64,000 nt of DNA from Geosporobacter ferrireducens. Its GTDB lineage: Bacteria > Bacillota > Clostridia > Peptostreptococcales > Thermotaleaceae. A program made the translations under genes and the position numbers. Position 1 is the first letter of the stretch, and each line of letters begins with the position of its first letter. Under the pieces are notes generated by a model. The model was not told where the DNA came from. It saw only the letters and a program-made list of their open reading frames with translations, and ran no database searches. Of this stretch, positions 11,836-21,207 are shown piece after piece. The stretch lies in the NCBI RefSeq assembly GCF_001750685.1, contig NZ_CP017269.1, positions 1,963,416 to 2,027,415 on the forward strand, written 5' to 3'.

Positions 11836-11871
11836 GCGAACCACCTCTTTTCATAATTTACATACTATACT

Positions 11872-11887
11872 AGCAATACTCATGCCA
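11872..11887 (-). promoter_or_regulatory. Sigma-54 promoter of the CoA-transferase operon
   Basis: Minus-strand sequence TGGCATGAGTATTGCT matches the -24/-12 consensus (TGGCAC-N5-TTGCW), with the GG and GC dinucleotides at the right spacing. It lies 37 bp before the start codon at 11835. Confidence 0.88.
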
Positions 11888-11939
11888 AGACCTATATCTA
11901 CTGATAATACTTGTTTTAAAGGAGTCCTCATCAAGATTT

Positions 11940-11997
11940 GTCGTATGATTACAACATAACCAACAAAGAATACTGCATTTTGTTGTATGATTGCTAC
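11940..11997. promoter_or_regulatory. Paired upstream activator sites (set A)
   Basis: Two 16-bp imperfect palindromes, GTCGTATGATTACAAC (11940-11955) and GTTGTATGATTGCTAC (11982-11997), lie 42 bp apart start to start, about 52 bp upstream of the -24 element. Related pairs with 41-42 bp spacing occur at four other sigma-54 promoters in the window. They are the likely binding sites of the divergent activator. Confidence 0.75.
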
Positions 11998-12043
11998 ATT
12001 GTAAATATCTTTTTATCCCCCTCCAAATTTTGTACTGCCTCAC

Positions 12044-12072
12044 TTGAACAAGAAGTTTAATGAATTTATCCT
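12044..12072 (+). promoter_or_regulatory. Possible sigma-A promoter of the activator gene
   Basis: TTGAAC (12044-12049) and TATCCT (12067-12072) separated by 17 bp on the plus strand, about 175 bp before the regulator start. The -10 is a poor match, and other AT-rich hexamers downstream (TATAAT-like, near 12095-12105) are alternatives. Confidence 0.35.
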
Positions 12073-12247
12073 CCCTCTTATATAAATAAAATGATATAAT
12101 ATAATATCAATACTGAAAATTCTAAAGATAAATTTAAATGTAGAAACATTTTCCCTGCGAAGTCTGCAATTTTTTTATTTTCTCATACTCCAACCATTTG
12201 TCTCTTCTACTTTATTGCATTACATTTTAGAAAGGAGATCTTTATCC

Positions 12248-13666
12248 ATGCCCGATAAACCGATAATAAAAAGGAAAAAATCCGATAATAAAATAAACGA
12301 GAAAAGATTTCATCAGATTTTTGATAATTTACCTGATCCGATATTTGTGACCGACCAACAGGGAAATATCCTCCTATCTAATTCCACAACAGCACTTACG
12401 TTGAATATGTCATTGAACGAATTATTAAAAGCTAATGTAAATGATCTTGTTCATAAATCTTACTATGATAAAACCTATACCATGGAGGCGGTGGCACAGA
12501 AAAAGGTTGTTAGTGGCTTGATTAAAACTCGATTAAATTATGCTCTAATCTCCACCAGTACACCTATTCTAGATGAATCTGGAAATGTAGACTTTGTAAT
12601 TACTTCTGCCAGACCCAAGGAGTTGATGGAGAAATTTATTTATAATGATAACAAAAATCAGGATAACCAGAGAAAACGAGAGATAGATTATTTAAGAAGC
12701 TATGTTTTAAATACAGATGAGATTATTGCTGAAAGCATCTCCATGAAAAAGTTGTTAATATCTGCGAATGCTGTGGCTCAAACAGATGTAACTGTAATCT
12801 TAAATGGAGAGACCGGAACTGGAAAAGAAGTTTTAGCAAGATATTTACACCGTTATAGTAAAAGGGCAAACGGTCCCTTTATTGCTGTAAACTGTGCAAC
12901 CCTTCCCGAACATCTGGTAGAAGCAGAGCTCTTTGGATATGAAAAAGGTGCCTTTACGGGTGCTACTAACGAAGGAAAGATGGGGCTTTTTGAGGCTGCT
13001 GACGGGGGGACGCTGTTTCTTGACGAAATTGCAGAATTACCTTTAGCGCTACAATCAAAGCTGCTTAGGGTATTAGAAACGGGAGAAGTAAGACGGATTA
13101 GCAGCCATACTAATCGAATCATTGATTTTAGACTCATCGCAGCAACTCATAAGGATTTAAAGAAAATGACTGAAGAAAAACTCTTTAGAGAGGACTTATA
13201 TTATCGACTCAATGTATTTCCCCTTATCATACCTCCCTTAAGAAAACGACCAGAGGATATTTTGGCTTTAACTTCTAAGTTCTTAGAAACCTTCAACAAT
13301 AAATATGGAATAGATTTTCGGTTAACTCCCGAGGATTTGAGTAGATTGCAGCGTCATAACTGGCCAGGAAATGTACGAGAACTGAAAAATGATATTGAGA
13401 GAAGAGTCGTTAACAGTATACATCTTCCGTCCACTGAACATCTAACATCTATTCCTACGTTTCCTTCTGATGAGGCGACCCAGATAGATGTTTTCAAACT
13501 GCTAGATTTAAGTGGTACATTAGATGAGGTCATTCAAGCCATTGAAGAAAAATACATAACATATGTTATGAATCAGTGCGATGGTCGTATCAATGAGACT
13601 GCGAAACAATTGGGAATACATAGATCCGTGTTGTATCGTAAGCTCAAAGCATATGAGAAAAAATAA
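12248..13666 (+). CDS. PAS-domain sigma-54-dependent activator
   Basis: Bacterial enhancer-binding protein of 472 residues. An N-terminal PAS sensor (about 20-130, [21 protein letters not shown]) is followed by an AAA+ domain with Walker A GETGTGKE, an intact sigma-54 contact loop GAFTGA, Walker [12 protein letters not shown] and the R-finger region, then a C-terminal Fis-type helix-turn-helix ([19 protein letters not shown]). The start is the ATG behind AAAGGAGATC; an in-frame ATG at 12215 has no good site. It lies divergent from a sigma-54 operon whose upstream sites recur across the island, so it is the best candidate for the regulon's master activator. The PAS ligand is unknown. Confidence 0.93.
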   Translation: MPDKPIIKRKKSDNKINEKRFHQIFDNLPDPIFVTDQQGNILLSNSTTALTLNMSLNELLKANVNDLVHKSYYDKTYTMEAVAQKKVVSGLIKTRLNYALISTSTPILDESGNVDFVITSARPKELMEKFIYNDNKNQDNQRKREIDYLRSYVLNTDEIIAESISMKKLLISANAVAQTDVTVILNGETGTGKEVLARYLHRYSKRANGPFIAVNCATLPEHLVEAELFGYEKGAFTGATNEGKMGLFEAADGGTLFLDEIAELPLALQSKLLRVLETGEVRRISSHTNRIIDFRLIAATHKDLKKMTEEKLFREDLYYRLNVFPLIIPPLRKRPEDILALTSKFLETFNNKYGIDFRLTPEDLSRLQRHNWPGNVRELKNDIERRVVNSIHLPSTEHLTSIPTFPSDEATQIDVFKLLDLSGTLDEVIQAIEEKYITYVMNQCDGRINETAKQLGIHRSVLYRKLKAYEKK

Positions 13667-13751
13667 AATCAGAAGTTCCCGCATTTAAGGAATTATTCAA
13701 ATATGAAAAGATTACAATACTATATGTGAAAAATACTTCATTAACTCATGC

Positions 13752-13786
13752 AAAAAGGTCTGTCAATTGTTCTGACAGACCTTTTT
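13752..13786. terminator. Bidirectional terminator
   Basis: Perfect 14-bp inverted repeat (AAAAAGGTCTGTCA / TGACAGACCTTTTT) with a 7-base loop between the convergent activator and glycyl radical enzyme genes. A- and T-runs on both sides let it serve either strand. Confidence 0.85.
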
Positions 13787-13836
13787 ATTATTGTTATATA
13801 CCCCTTTTCTATACAAATGTTGCAAAGAGGTTAAAG

Positions 13837-16227
13837 TTAGATATAAACGTGTTCTGTCCTTTCAATTACTTCATTCTGCATTTCCTTAGACAGTTGTACA
13901 AAATATGCGCTATAACCTGCAACGCGGACAACTAGATCTCTATAGTTTTCAGGTTCCAATTGTGCTTTCCGTAAAGTTTCTACATCTGCAACGTTAAATT
14001 GAATATGTTTGCCGCCATTTCTAAAATAGATTTTCACTAAAGCTGCCAGTTTCTTTAAATCTTCGTCACTCTTAAGTGCAGTAGGATGGAACTTCATATT
14101 TAATAACATTGCTTGAAATGCCATTTGATCTATTTTCATGGCACTTCTAAGAGATACAGTAGGCCCATTTACATCATGTCCTTGGGCAGGTGATACACAG
14201 CCATCTGCTAGAATTTCTTTATGCCTACGTCCATCAGGAGTTGCATTGCATAGAAGCCCACCAGGTTGATGAGAAGTTACAGAAATTCCAGTTGGCACAC
14301 ATTTTCCACCATAGGATGCATCAATCGTTTCCGTTATCTCAGCCCAGTATTGGTATAAATCTTTAGCAATTAAGTCGACATAGTCTATATCATTTCCAAA
14401 TTTAGGGACTTCCAAGCACTTTTTATGTAAATCTTCATGGCCTATCCAGTTCGCATCAAGGGCCTTTTTCAGTTCACCCATGGTCAATATCTGATCTTCA
14501 AAGACAAGTTTTCTAATTACAGCTAAGGAATTTGCTAGGTTTATCATTCCTACAGGATTCATAACTACACTGTTTTCAAAATCAAATCTACGTCTGTGGA
14601 AATCTAGTCCTACTTTAGTTCCATCTCTAAAGAAAGCTGACCGAATTGGATCAGGGAACATTTCTCTAGTGACAATATTCTCAATATTACTTTTTTCTGC
14701 CCCCAATTTTATTGCTTCAGCTAGGGCATTTTTAAATGCCGTATTAAATTCTCCATAAGTCTTATATTGGCTAGGATCCCCCATGCCTGGAAGTATTTTC
14801 AATCCTGTTTTGTGATCTATTCCATTATTCATGAAAACATCCAAAACCATTGGAGCAATAAACATGCCACATGCAATCGTTCTCGTTCTTCCCGGTATAT
14901 TTCCATCCAAGCAGCCAGTCATCACATAGTCTCGTGCATCTTCTATCGGAAGGCCGTTACGCTGAAAAAATCTAACATAGGATTGATCACTAACAAATGC
15001 AGGCATACTTAATCCTTGTTGTATTGCTTTTAACCCCTTAATAATCACAGAATCAGGAGTTGAATCGGCTATACGAAGCGTTAGTGTGTGATGTGGCACT
15101 GGACAAGCTAATGCTGCATCGATAAGTAATTCCGTAAGCTTGTTGCTTGCATCGCTGCCATCAGGTTTTACACCACCAATGGTAGCATTATGCCATTTAG
15201 CCATACCCGAATTCTTTAGCCTATTTTGTTTACCGGAAATACGGTTTAACTCCATATCTTTACAACGGAGACACTGCAGGTATTCTAAGACTTCCTCGTC
15301 GCTAATAATTCCCTTTTCCATATCTGCTTTATAGTATGGATATAAATATTGATCTAATCTTCCCATACTGGCTGTAGGAGAAGGGTTAATACTTAGAAAG
15401 ATAAACCAGAAAAACTGAATAGCTTCTTTAAATGTCTTTGCGGGATTTGCAGGAACATTGCGACAAATCCGAGCGATTTCTTCCAGCTCTTTTTTGCGCT
15501 GTGGATCTTTTTCCCTTGAAGCCAGTTTATTTGCTAATTCTGCATATCGACAGGCCAGTCGTATCATTGCCTCTAGTGCAATAATCATGCTTTGTAAGGT
15601 TATAGAACGCTCATAGGAGTCACTATCAAAAAAGCGAATATTCTCTAAAGATTCTTTGCATTCCTCGATAATAGCGTTTAATCCCTTTTTTAATGGAATT
15701 TCATAATCAACGCATATTAGATGCAAACCTGGTCCAAGACCTAAGCCCGACATGGCATATCCGCCCCCACCACCGGCTCCCTTCTCCCTCCATGGAGGTA
15801 AGATCATACCAGAGCGCATAAAGGATTTTAGACGTTCATTTCCCTTAATTACATGGTTCATGGTATCCACTAGTGTTACGGGCTTATTTTTCTTGTTTAA
15901 CTCTTTTAGGTCTGATGCATCTTTTGTTGTTACTTCAAAACCATCATCCATTAGTCCCTGTATTTCTTCTTCATCCCAAATTCCATAGTCAGCCTCAATT
16001 TCAAGACCACATGGTTTACTTGAACCATTCCCAACAATTAATTCCCCTTCTTGTATGAAAATGGGCATGTTATCCATGACACTAGCAATAATTTTTGCAC
16101 GAGATAGGATTTTAGGATCTCCAGATGATTCTTCAATTGTCTTTAATACAATTTTTAATTTTTCTATACTAATTGGATAGGTATCCTTCATTACATTTTC
16201 TTTTAACTTTTTTATTCGTTCAGACAT
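13837..16227 (-). CDS. Glycyl radical enzyme 1 (PFL/glycerol dehydratase-like, CXD type)
   Basis: Radical enzyme of 796 residues with the PFL-like barrel domain and C-terminal glycyl radical domain. The radical site is Gly771 in RVAGYSAYF and the thiyl site Cys439 in TGCLDGNIPG. In characterised glycyl radical dehydratases, lyases and 4-hydroxyphenylacetate decarboxylase the residue two after the cysteine is Glu; here it is Asp441. Length is shorter than benzylsuccinate synthase and near eliminase size. It follows a MatC-like permease in the same direction, so its substrate is likely an imported carboxylate. The activating enzyme gene is upstream in the same cluster. Reaction not assignable. 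Confidence 0.9.
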   Translation of the reverse strand: MSERIKKLKENVMKDTYPISIEKLKIVLKTIEESSGDPKILSRAKIIASVMDNMPIFIQEGELIVGNGSSKPCGLEIEADYGIWDEEEIQGLMDDGFEVTTKDASDLKELNKKNKPVTLVDTMNHVIKGNERLKSFMRSGMILPPWREKGAGGGGGYAMSGLGLGPGLHLICVDYEIPLKKGLNAIIEECKESLENIRFFDSDSYERSITLQSMIIALEAMIRLACRYAELANKLASREKDPQRKKELEEIARICRNVPANPAKTFKEAIQFFWFIFLSINPSPTASMGRLDQYLYPYYKADMEKGIISDEEVLEYLQCLRCKDMELNRISGKQNRLKNSGMAKWHNATIGGVKPDGSDASNKLTELLIDAALACPVPHHTLTLRIADSTPDSVIIKGLKAIQQGLSMPAFVSDQSYVRFFQRNGLPIEDARDYVMTGCLDGNIPGRTRTIACGMFIAPMVLDVFMNNGIDHKTGLKILPGMGDPSQYKTYGEFNTAFKNALAEAIKLGAEKSNIENIVTREMFPDPIRSAFFRDGTKVGLDFHRRRFDFENSVVMNPVGMINLANSLAVIRKLVFEDQILTMGELKKALDANWIGHEDLHKKCLEVPKFGNDIDYVDLIAKDLYQYWAEITETIDASYGGKCVPTGISVTSHQPGGLLCNATPDGRRHKEILADGCVSPAQGHDVNGPTVSLRSAMKIDQMAFQAMLLNMKFHPTALKSDEDLKKLAALVKIYFRNGGKHIQFNVADVETLRKAQLEPENYRDLVVRVAGYSAYFVQLSKEMQNEVIERTEHVYI

Positions 16228-16274
16228 TCAATTACCCCTTTCTATGCAGTGCCATCATCATGAATAATCCTATA

Positions 16275-17555
16275 CTAGATCCCTAGCTGTATAAGAATAA
16301 TATAAATAGTTATATTGATAAAAGGCATCGTCAATAAATACTTAAACATCATATTACTTTTTTCTTCGTCTTCAACACTAGCAATAACAAGTCCACCACT
16401 TGAGGAAAATGGGGATACACTTGTAGCTAATCCGCCCACTGCAATTGTTGCAAACAAGAGTCCTGGATCGTATCCTAATGCGAGTGCAAGGCCTGGAACA
16501 AGTGAAAAGAAAGTCATATTAACAATAAAACCACTAACAAACAGACTTAAGATACCTGCAAAGATGGAAAGCATAATTGGTACCATAACAAATGACACAT
16601 TATTAGATACATAATTCGATAACAATTCAACCGCCCCTGATTTAGTAGCAACTGAAATTAACATACCCATACCAGAAAGTAAGGTGAGCACATGCCAAGG
16701 AACACGCGCAAAAGCTTTTTTCTCATCCCCAACTTTTAGTAATAATGCTGCTATCGACCCTATAAAGGCTATAAAGGCTACATTTATATTTTTCTTCATA
16801 AGCATGATAAACGGTACTCCAGGAACCAAAGCATCTAGTAAGGATGGTAAAACTAAAACTAGGACGAAGCAAGCGATAATCATCAGTGTAACTCTTTGTT
16901 TATTATCAAAGGGTTCTGGTTTAACTAAATCTGGGACTTGAATTTTATACCCCTTAAACACAATATATGCAATAGCAAACACTACAAAGAATAACAAGAT
17001 TGCTTGGAACATTGCTCTTGTTCCAAAGGCATCTGCCAACTCTGGGCTGTACCCTCCAACGTCCTCCATTAATCCTCTTATAAAAACTCCTATTGTACTA
17101 ATAGGTGAAAATCCTCCAGGACTCACTCCAGATAGCGTCGCTATTGCTGCTAAGAAATAATTCATGCCTGTTATTTTTGCTATGGACATTGCAATGGGTA
17201 TTAACATAACTGTAGCTGCATCACCAGCTCCAATACCAGATATTACGAATCCCAAAATATAAAGCACTATTGGTATGGCCCATGGTATCTTTCTAGATGA
17301 ATATACAGCTACCAAGGCCATTTTTTCTAAAGTACCATTCGTCACTGCAAAACTATAGAAAAATGTTACAGAAAAAAGCAGTACAAATATTTTTGTTGGC
17401 CATGCATTGATGAGATCAGAAGGGCTTATCTTTAATACAAATGTACCGAATATATAAGCAGCAGCCAGAGCCCAAAGTCCAATATTAATCTTAGTTTTCT
17501 GTCCTAGCACTATAACACCTATGATTACTACTAAGCAAAGCAATAGAATGTTCAT
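16275..17555 (-). CDS. MatC-like carboxylate permease 1
   Basis: Membrane carrier of 426 residues with about ten to twelve hydrophobic segments, resembling the MatC/dicarboxylate carrier group (TNGTLEKMALVAVYSSRK; GIGAGDAATVMLIPIAMS). Two homologous halves carry polar loops (GVSPGGFSPISTIG and ATSVSPFSSSGG), typical of ion-transporter superfamily carriers. It is 47 bp before glycyl radical enzyme 1 and is paralogous to the carriers at 21208-22488 and 38617-39912, so each GRE has its own permease. A dicarboxylate or malonate-like substrate is inferred from the family. Confidence 0.82.
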   Translation of the reverse strand: MNILLLCLVVIIGVIVLGQKTKINIGLWALAAAYIFGTFVLKISPSDLINAWPTKIFVLLFSVTFFYSFAVTNGTLEKMALVAVYSSRKIPWAIPIVLYILGFVISGIGAGDAATVMLIPIAMSIAKITGMNYFLAAIATLSGVSPGGFSPISTIGVFIRGLMEDVGGYSPELADAFGTRAMFQAILLFFVVFAIAYIVFKGYKIQVPDLVKPEPFDNKQRVTLMIIACFVLVLVLPSLLDALVPGVPFIMLMKKNINVAFIAFIGSIAALLLKVGDEKKAFARVPWHVLTLLSGMGMLISVATKSGAVELLSNYVSNNVSFVMVPIMLSIFAGILSLFVSGFIVNMTFFSLVPGLALALGYDPGLLFATIAVGGLATSVSPFSSSGGLVIASVEDEEKSNMMFKYLLTMPFINITIYIILIQLGI

Positions 17556-17654
17556 AAGCTTCTTCCCCTATTATATAATTATAATTCTGATGTCTGAAAC
17601 TAACCAATTTAGGCGAGCATGATGAAATATTTAACATAATAGTGTTTATGGTGT

Positions 17655-20045
17655 TTAGAATGAATGTTCCGTACGTGCTATAATTTCTTCCTGCACTTTT
17701 GGAGTCAGATTAACAAAATATGCACTATATCCTGCAACTCTTACGATCAAATCTCTATGTTTTTCTTTATCTTTTTGAGCTTCTAGCAGTACCGCTTTAT
17801 TCGTTACATTGAACTGTATATGCTTTCCACCATTCTTAAAATATACCTTGATCATATCAGATAACTTTTTTGCATCTACTTCAGTACTTAAAGTAGAGGG
17901 GTGAATTTTCATATTCAGTAAGGTTGCCTGATAAGGTCTTTGATCAATATTCATGGCGCTTCTTAAAACCGCAGTTGGACCTTGCCTATCAAATCCCTGC
18001 TCTGGAGAAACAGAACCATCTGCAAAGGTTTGTCCCGCAACTCTGCCGTCAGGAGTTGCCCCTGTAATAGCTCCTCCAGGTGCGTGTGCTGTAATAGATA
18101 TGGCAGTAGGTAGCACTTTTGCATTGTAAATTGAATGAAAGGTATGTGCTGTATCTGCATAGTATTGAAATAGTTCCTTAGCGATCAAATCCACATAAGG
18201 GTCTCCATTGCCATATTTAGGAGCACCTAGACACATTTTGTGAATTTCTTCATATCCTTCCCAGTTTGCATCTATTGCCTTTTTTAATTCCCCCATAGCT
18301 ACTTTCTTGTCATCAAATACAAGCTTCTTTACCGCTGCAAGCGAATCTGCTACATTGATCATGCCAACCATATTTAAAGCTGAGCCATTCTCAAAAGGCA
18401 GCCTGCGATTTAGTGCATCTTTTCCTACTTTAATCCCATCGTGCATCAATGCTGAATGCACAACATCTGGAAACAACTCTTTTTGAGCTTGTAATAAAAT
18501 ATTGTGCTCTTCGTTTACAAGCCCCATAAAGTGGGTCAGTTGTTTTTTGAATGCATGGAAAAACTCTTCAAATGTTTGAAAGCTCTCTAACTCTCCAGTC
18601 TTTAGCCCGAGTATTTCTCCAGTTTTCGGGTCTTCACCATTATTCATTGTTATTTCTAATACTAGCGGTATGATAAACATACCAAATGCATTAATACGTG
18701 ATTTTCCAGGAAGGTTTACGTCAAGGCAACCAGCAATAGCATAATCTCTGGCATCTTCAAGGCTTACACCTTCACCGGTTAAGAATGCAATATATGAATC
18801 ATCGGAGATAAAAGCTGGCATTCCTATACCCGTTTTAATTACTTCTAAAGATTTCTTCATTAGCTCTTCGGGAGTTCTCTCATGAACTCTTACAGTAATT
18901 GTAGGATGAGGTGTTTGACAATCTCTAGCAGCTTCTAAAAGCAGGTATGATAATTCGTTTGTTGCATCCTGTCCATCGGGCGTAACACCGCCGATAACAA
19001 AATTATGCCATCTTGCCATTCCAGCCCACTTTTCTCGCTGCCCTTTTCCCCCACCAACAAAATTAAGCTGCATAATTTTGATTCTTAAACATTCCAGCAA
19101 TTCTAACACATCGTTATCTGTGATATTTCCATTTTCTTTGTCTTTCTTATAAAGAGGATACATAAATTGGTCAAACCGCCCACCTGGAGTCGTACCACTG
19201 GCAACCATCATCCAATAAAACCAAAATGCCTGTATCCCTTCTCTAAATGTTCTAGCTGGATTCCCAGGTATCCAACTGCATATCTGAGCGATTTCCTCTA
19301 ATTCTTTTTTACGTACAGGATCTTCTTCCTTTGCTGCCATTTCCCTTGCTAAAGAACTAAATCTATTCCCCAGTCTAACAATTGCACTAAAAGCGATAAT
19401 GGTAGCCCGTAAAAAATCTCCTTTTGTCACACTATCCGCATCAACATATTTTAAGTTTTTCAATTCTTCTTCAGCATCTTTAATAACTTTATTTAAACCT
19501 TCTTTTATCACTTTTTCATAGTCTGGCAAAATAAGACTCAATCCGATTCCAAGACCCCAGCCAACACCTGCAGCACCTTGACCTCTCCCTTGATCTTTTC
19601 GCTGCCAGGGCGGACATAGAAATCCTTTTTTTATGAATGGCCATAATCTTTCATTGTCATAGAATTGTCCTTGCCGCTCATCCATTGTCCTACTTTTTCC
19701 AATCCAATATTCATCCATTTTTCGAAGCTTAACTCTATCTTCATCATCTATTGATAAATTTCCTTGTAACAACTCTTCAAGATCCTCCTCTGGCCATGTT
19801 GGTCCAAGAGAACCGGCTTCCATACCCATAGACCTGCTGGCTACGTTTCCAACAATAAGCTCATTCTTTTCAATAAAAATTGTCTTATTGTCCAGATAAT
19901 AGGCAGTGGCAATTGCTCTTTTTAAAATATTCGATAACCCTTCATTCTGTTTGTAAGACTCCATTATCAGATATGCTTTCTCACTACAGATTGGAAATTT
20001 ATCCACCCTCAGGCTTTCTCTAAGTCTTTTCACTCTTTCATTCAT
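17655..20045 (-). CDS. Glycyl radical enzyme 2 (CXD type)
   Basis: Second glycyl radical enzyme, 796 residues. Gly772 in RVAGYSAYF and Cys440 in AGCLDVNLPGKSR are the predicted radical pair, with Asp442 in the usual Glu position. Around the active cysteine it differs from copies 1 and 3 (LDVNLPGK versus LDGNIP), and its glycine-rich loop near residue 155 (RGQGAAGVGWG) also differs, which suggests another substrate or a diverged role. It lies 30 bp after the activating enzyme gene and upstream of carrier 1, so it is transcribed with both. Confidence 0.9.
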   Translation of the reverse strand: MNERVKRLRESLRVDKFPICSEKAYLIMESYKQNEGLSNILKRAIATAYYLDNKTIFIEKNELIVGNVASRSMGMEAGSLGPTWPEEDLEELLQGNLSIDDEDRVKLRKMDEYWIGKSRTMDERQGQFYDNERLWPFIKKGFLCPPWQRKDQGRGQGAAGVGWGLGIGLSLILPDYEKVIKEGLNKVIKDAEEELKNLKYVDADSVTKGDFLRATIIAFSAIVRLGNRFSSLAREMAAKEEDPVRKKELEEIAQICSWIPGNPARTFREGIQAFWFYWMMVASGTTPGGRFDQFMYPLYKKDKENGNITDNDVLELLECLRIKIMQLNFVGGGKGQREKWAGMARWHNFVIGGVTPDGQDATNELSYLLLEAARDCQTPHPTITVRVHERTPEELMKKSLEVIKTGIGMPAFISDDSYIAFLTGEGVSLEDARDYAIAGCLDVNLPGKSRINAFGMFIIPLVLEITMNNGEDPKTGEILGLKTGELESFQTFEEFFHAFKKQLTHFMGLVNEEHNILLQAQKELFPDVVHSALMHDGIKVGKDALNRRLPFENGSALNMVGMINVADSLAAVKKLVFDDKKVAMGELKKAIDANWEGYEEIHKMCLGAPKYGNGDPYVDLIAKELFQYYADTAHTFHSIYNAKVLPTAISITAHAPGGAITGATPDGRVAGQTFADGSVSPEQGFDRQGPTAVLRSAMNIDQRPYQATLLNMKIHPSTLSTEVDAKKLSDMIKVYFKNGGKHIQFNVTNKAVLLEAQKDKEKHRDLIVRVAGYSAYFVNLTPKVQEEIIARTEHSF

Positions 20046-20074
20046 TCTAATATTCTCCTTTCTCTTACATTGTT

Positions 20075-21001
20075 CTATCCGCCTATTTGAACGTTCAAAC
20101 CAAAGGTTTCAATGATTTTCTTAAGTTTGTCCATATGTACTTCAGATGGCGGCGAGCTATCAAAGGATCCTGCTCTACACTCTAATCTTTCATTCTTGGA
20201 TTCACCTAATCTATGGAAAGGCAGTAGATGTACCTTAACCGATTTTCCAAGCTGTGAGGATACGAATTCACCAGTCTCTCTGATATTTTCCAGGGAATCG
20301 TTATATCCTGGTATAATAGGCACTCTTGCTATAAGTGGAACTTTTAAATCATGATGAATCTTCTTTGCATTTTCTAATATCAACTCATTGTATACACCAG
20401 TGAGTTGTTTATGATCACTTGATTTCATGTGTTTTATGTCATACAACACTAAGTCCACATATTGTAAGATTTCTTGTATAACTTCCCACCTTGCATACCC
20501 GCTAGTTTCAATAGCTGTATGTATTTGTGCATCTCTACAAAGTTTAATGATACTTTTTGTGAATTCTGGTTGGGCAAATGGTTCTCCACCACTTATGGTA
20601 ACCCCACCACCAGAGCCTTGATAAAATATCTTATCTTGTTCAATCTTTCTAAAAACTTCTCCAGCAGTAATATATTCGCCTACTATACTTCTTGCTTCAC
20701 GACTACAAACATCCACACATTGACCACATGTTTTGCAAAGGAGACGATTTGTTTTGATTTTATTCCCTTGAATTATAACTGCTTGATTCGGACAAATTGA
20801 AACACACCTGCCACAAGTACTACAGTTTTCGCTTAAAAAAAATAGTTGTTTTCGGGTGCTTTGAGATTCTGGATTTTGACACCAGAGGCATCTTAGTGGA
20901 CATCCCTTTAGAAAAACGTTTGTCCGAATTCCAGGTCCATCGTGAATACAATAGTGCTGTACATTGAAAATGAAACCTTTTACTAATTCTATTTCCTCCA
21001 T
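20075..21001 (-). CDS. Glycyl radical enzyme activating enzyme (radical SAM)
   Basis: Installs the glycyl radical on partner enzymes using S-adenosylmethionine and a [4Fe-4S] cluster. The 308 residues show HDGPGIRTNVFLKGCP, the radical SAM CxxxCxxC motif (CPLRCLWC), and an inserted ferredoxin-like segment with two Cx2Cx2Cx3C cluster motifs (CSTCGRCVSICP and CKTCGQCVDVC), as in activases of eliminase-type GREs. It is the only activase in the window and sits directly before GRE 2, so it may serve all three GREs. Confidence 0.95.
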   Translation of the reverse strand: MEEIELVKGFIFNVQHYCIHDGPGIRTNVFLKGCPLRCLWCQNPESQSTRKQLFFLSENCSTCGRCVSICPNQAVIIQGNKIKTNRLLCKTCGQCVDVCSREARSIVGEYITAGEVFRKIEQDKIFYQGSGGGVTISGGEPFAQPEFTKSIIKLCRDAQIHTAIETSGYARWEVIQEILQYVDLVLYDIKHMKSSDHKQLTGVYNELILENAKKIHHDLKVPLIARVPIIPGYNDSLENIRETGEFVSSQLGKSVKVHLLPFHRLGESKNERLECRAGSFDSSPPSEVHMDKLKKIIETFGLNVQIGG

Positions 21002-21159
21002 AAAATTGCCCCCTTAGACTATTAGAATTCTTGCAAAAGTCAAAGAGCTTTAATTCCCTTTTCCTTCGACAAAATTATCTATTTTTTCTTATAATTCAAT
21101 CATAGCTCACTCTGCAGTTGTTTGTATTAAATCTTTGAAATTATGTTAGACTCTCTTTA

Positions 21160-21194
21160 TACAGTTAAAGAAATACCACCAGCAAAGCTGGTGG
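21160..21194 (-). terminator. Terminator after MatC-like permease 2
   Basis: Stem CCACCAGC / GCTGGTGG with an AAA loop (21176-21194), followed on the minus strand by TATTTCTTTA. It separates the permease ending at 21208 from the activase gene, which should then have its own promoter in 21002-21160; no sigma-54 box or clear -35/-10 pair is visible there. Confidence 0.75.
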
Positions 21195-21207
21195 ATGACT
21201 ATGTGCT

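Noticed and set aside
13837..20045. GRE 1 and GRE 2 as pyruvate formate-lyase
   Set aside because: They lack the Cys-Cys pair of PFL at the active site and have the two-cluster activase typical of other GREs.
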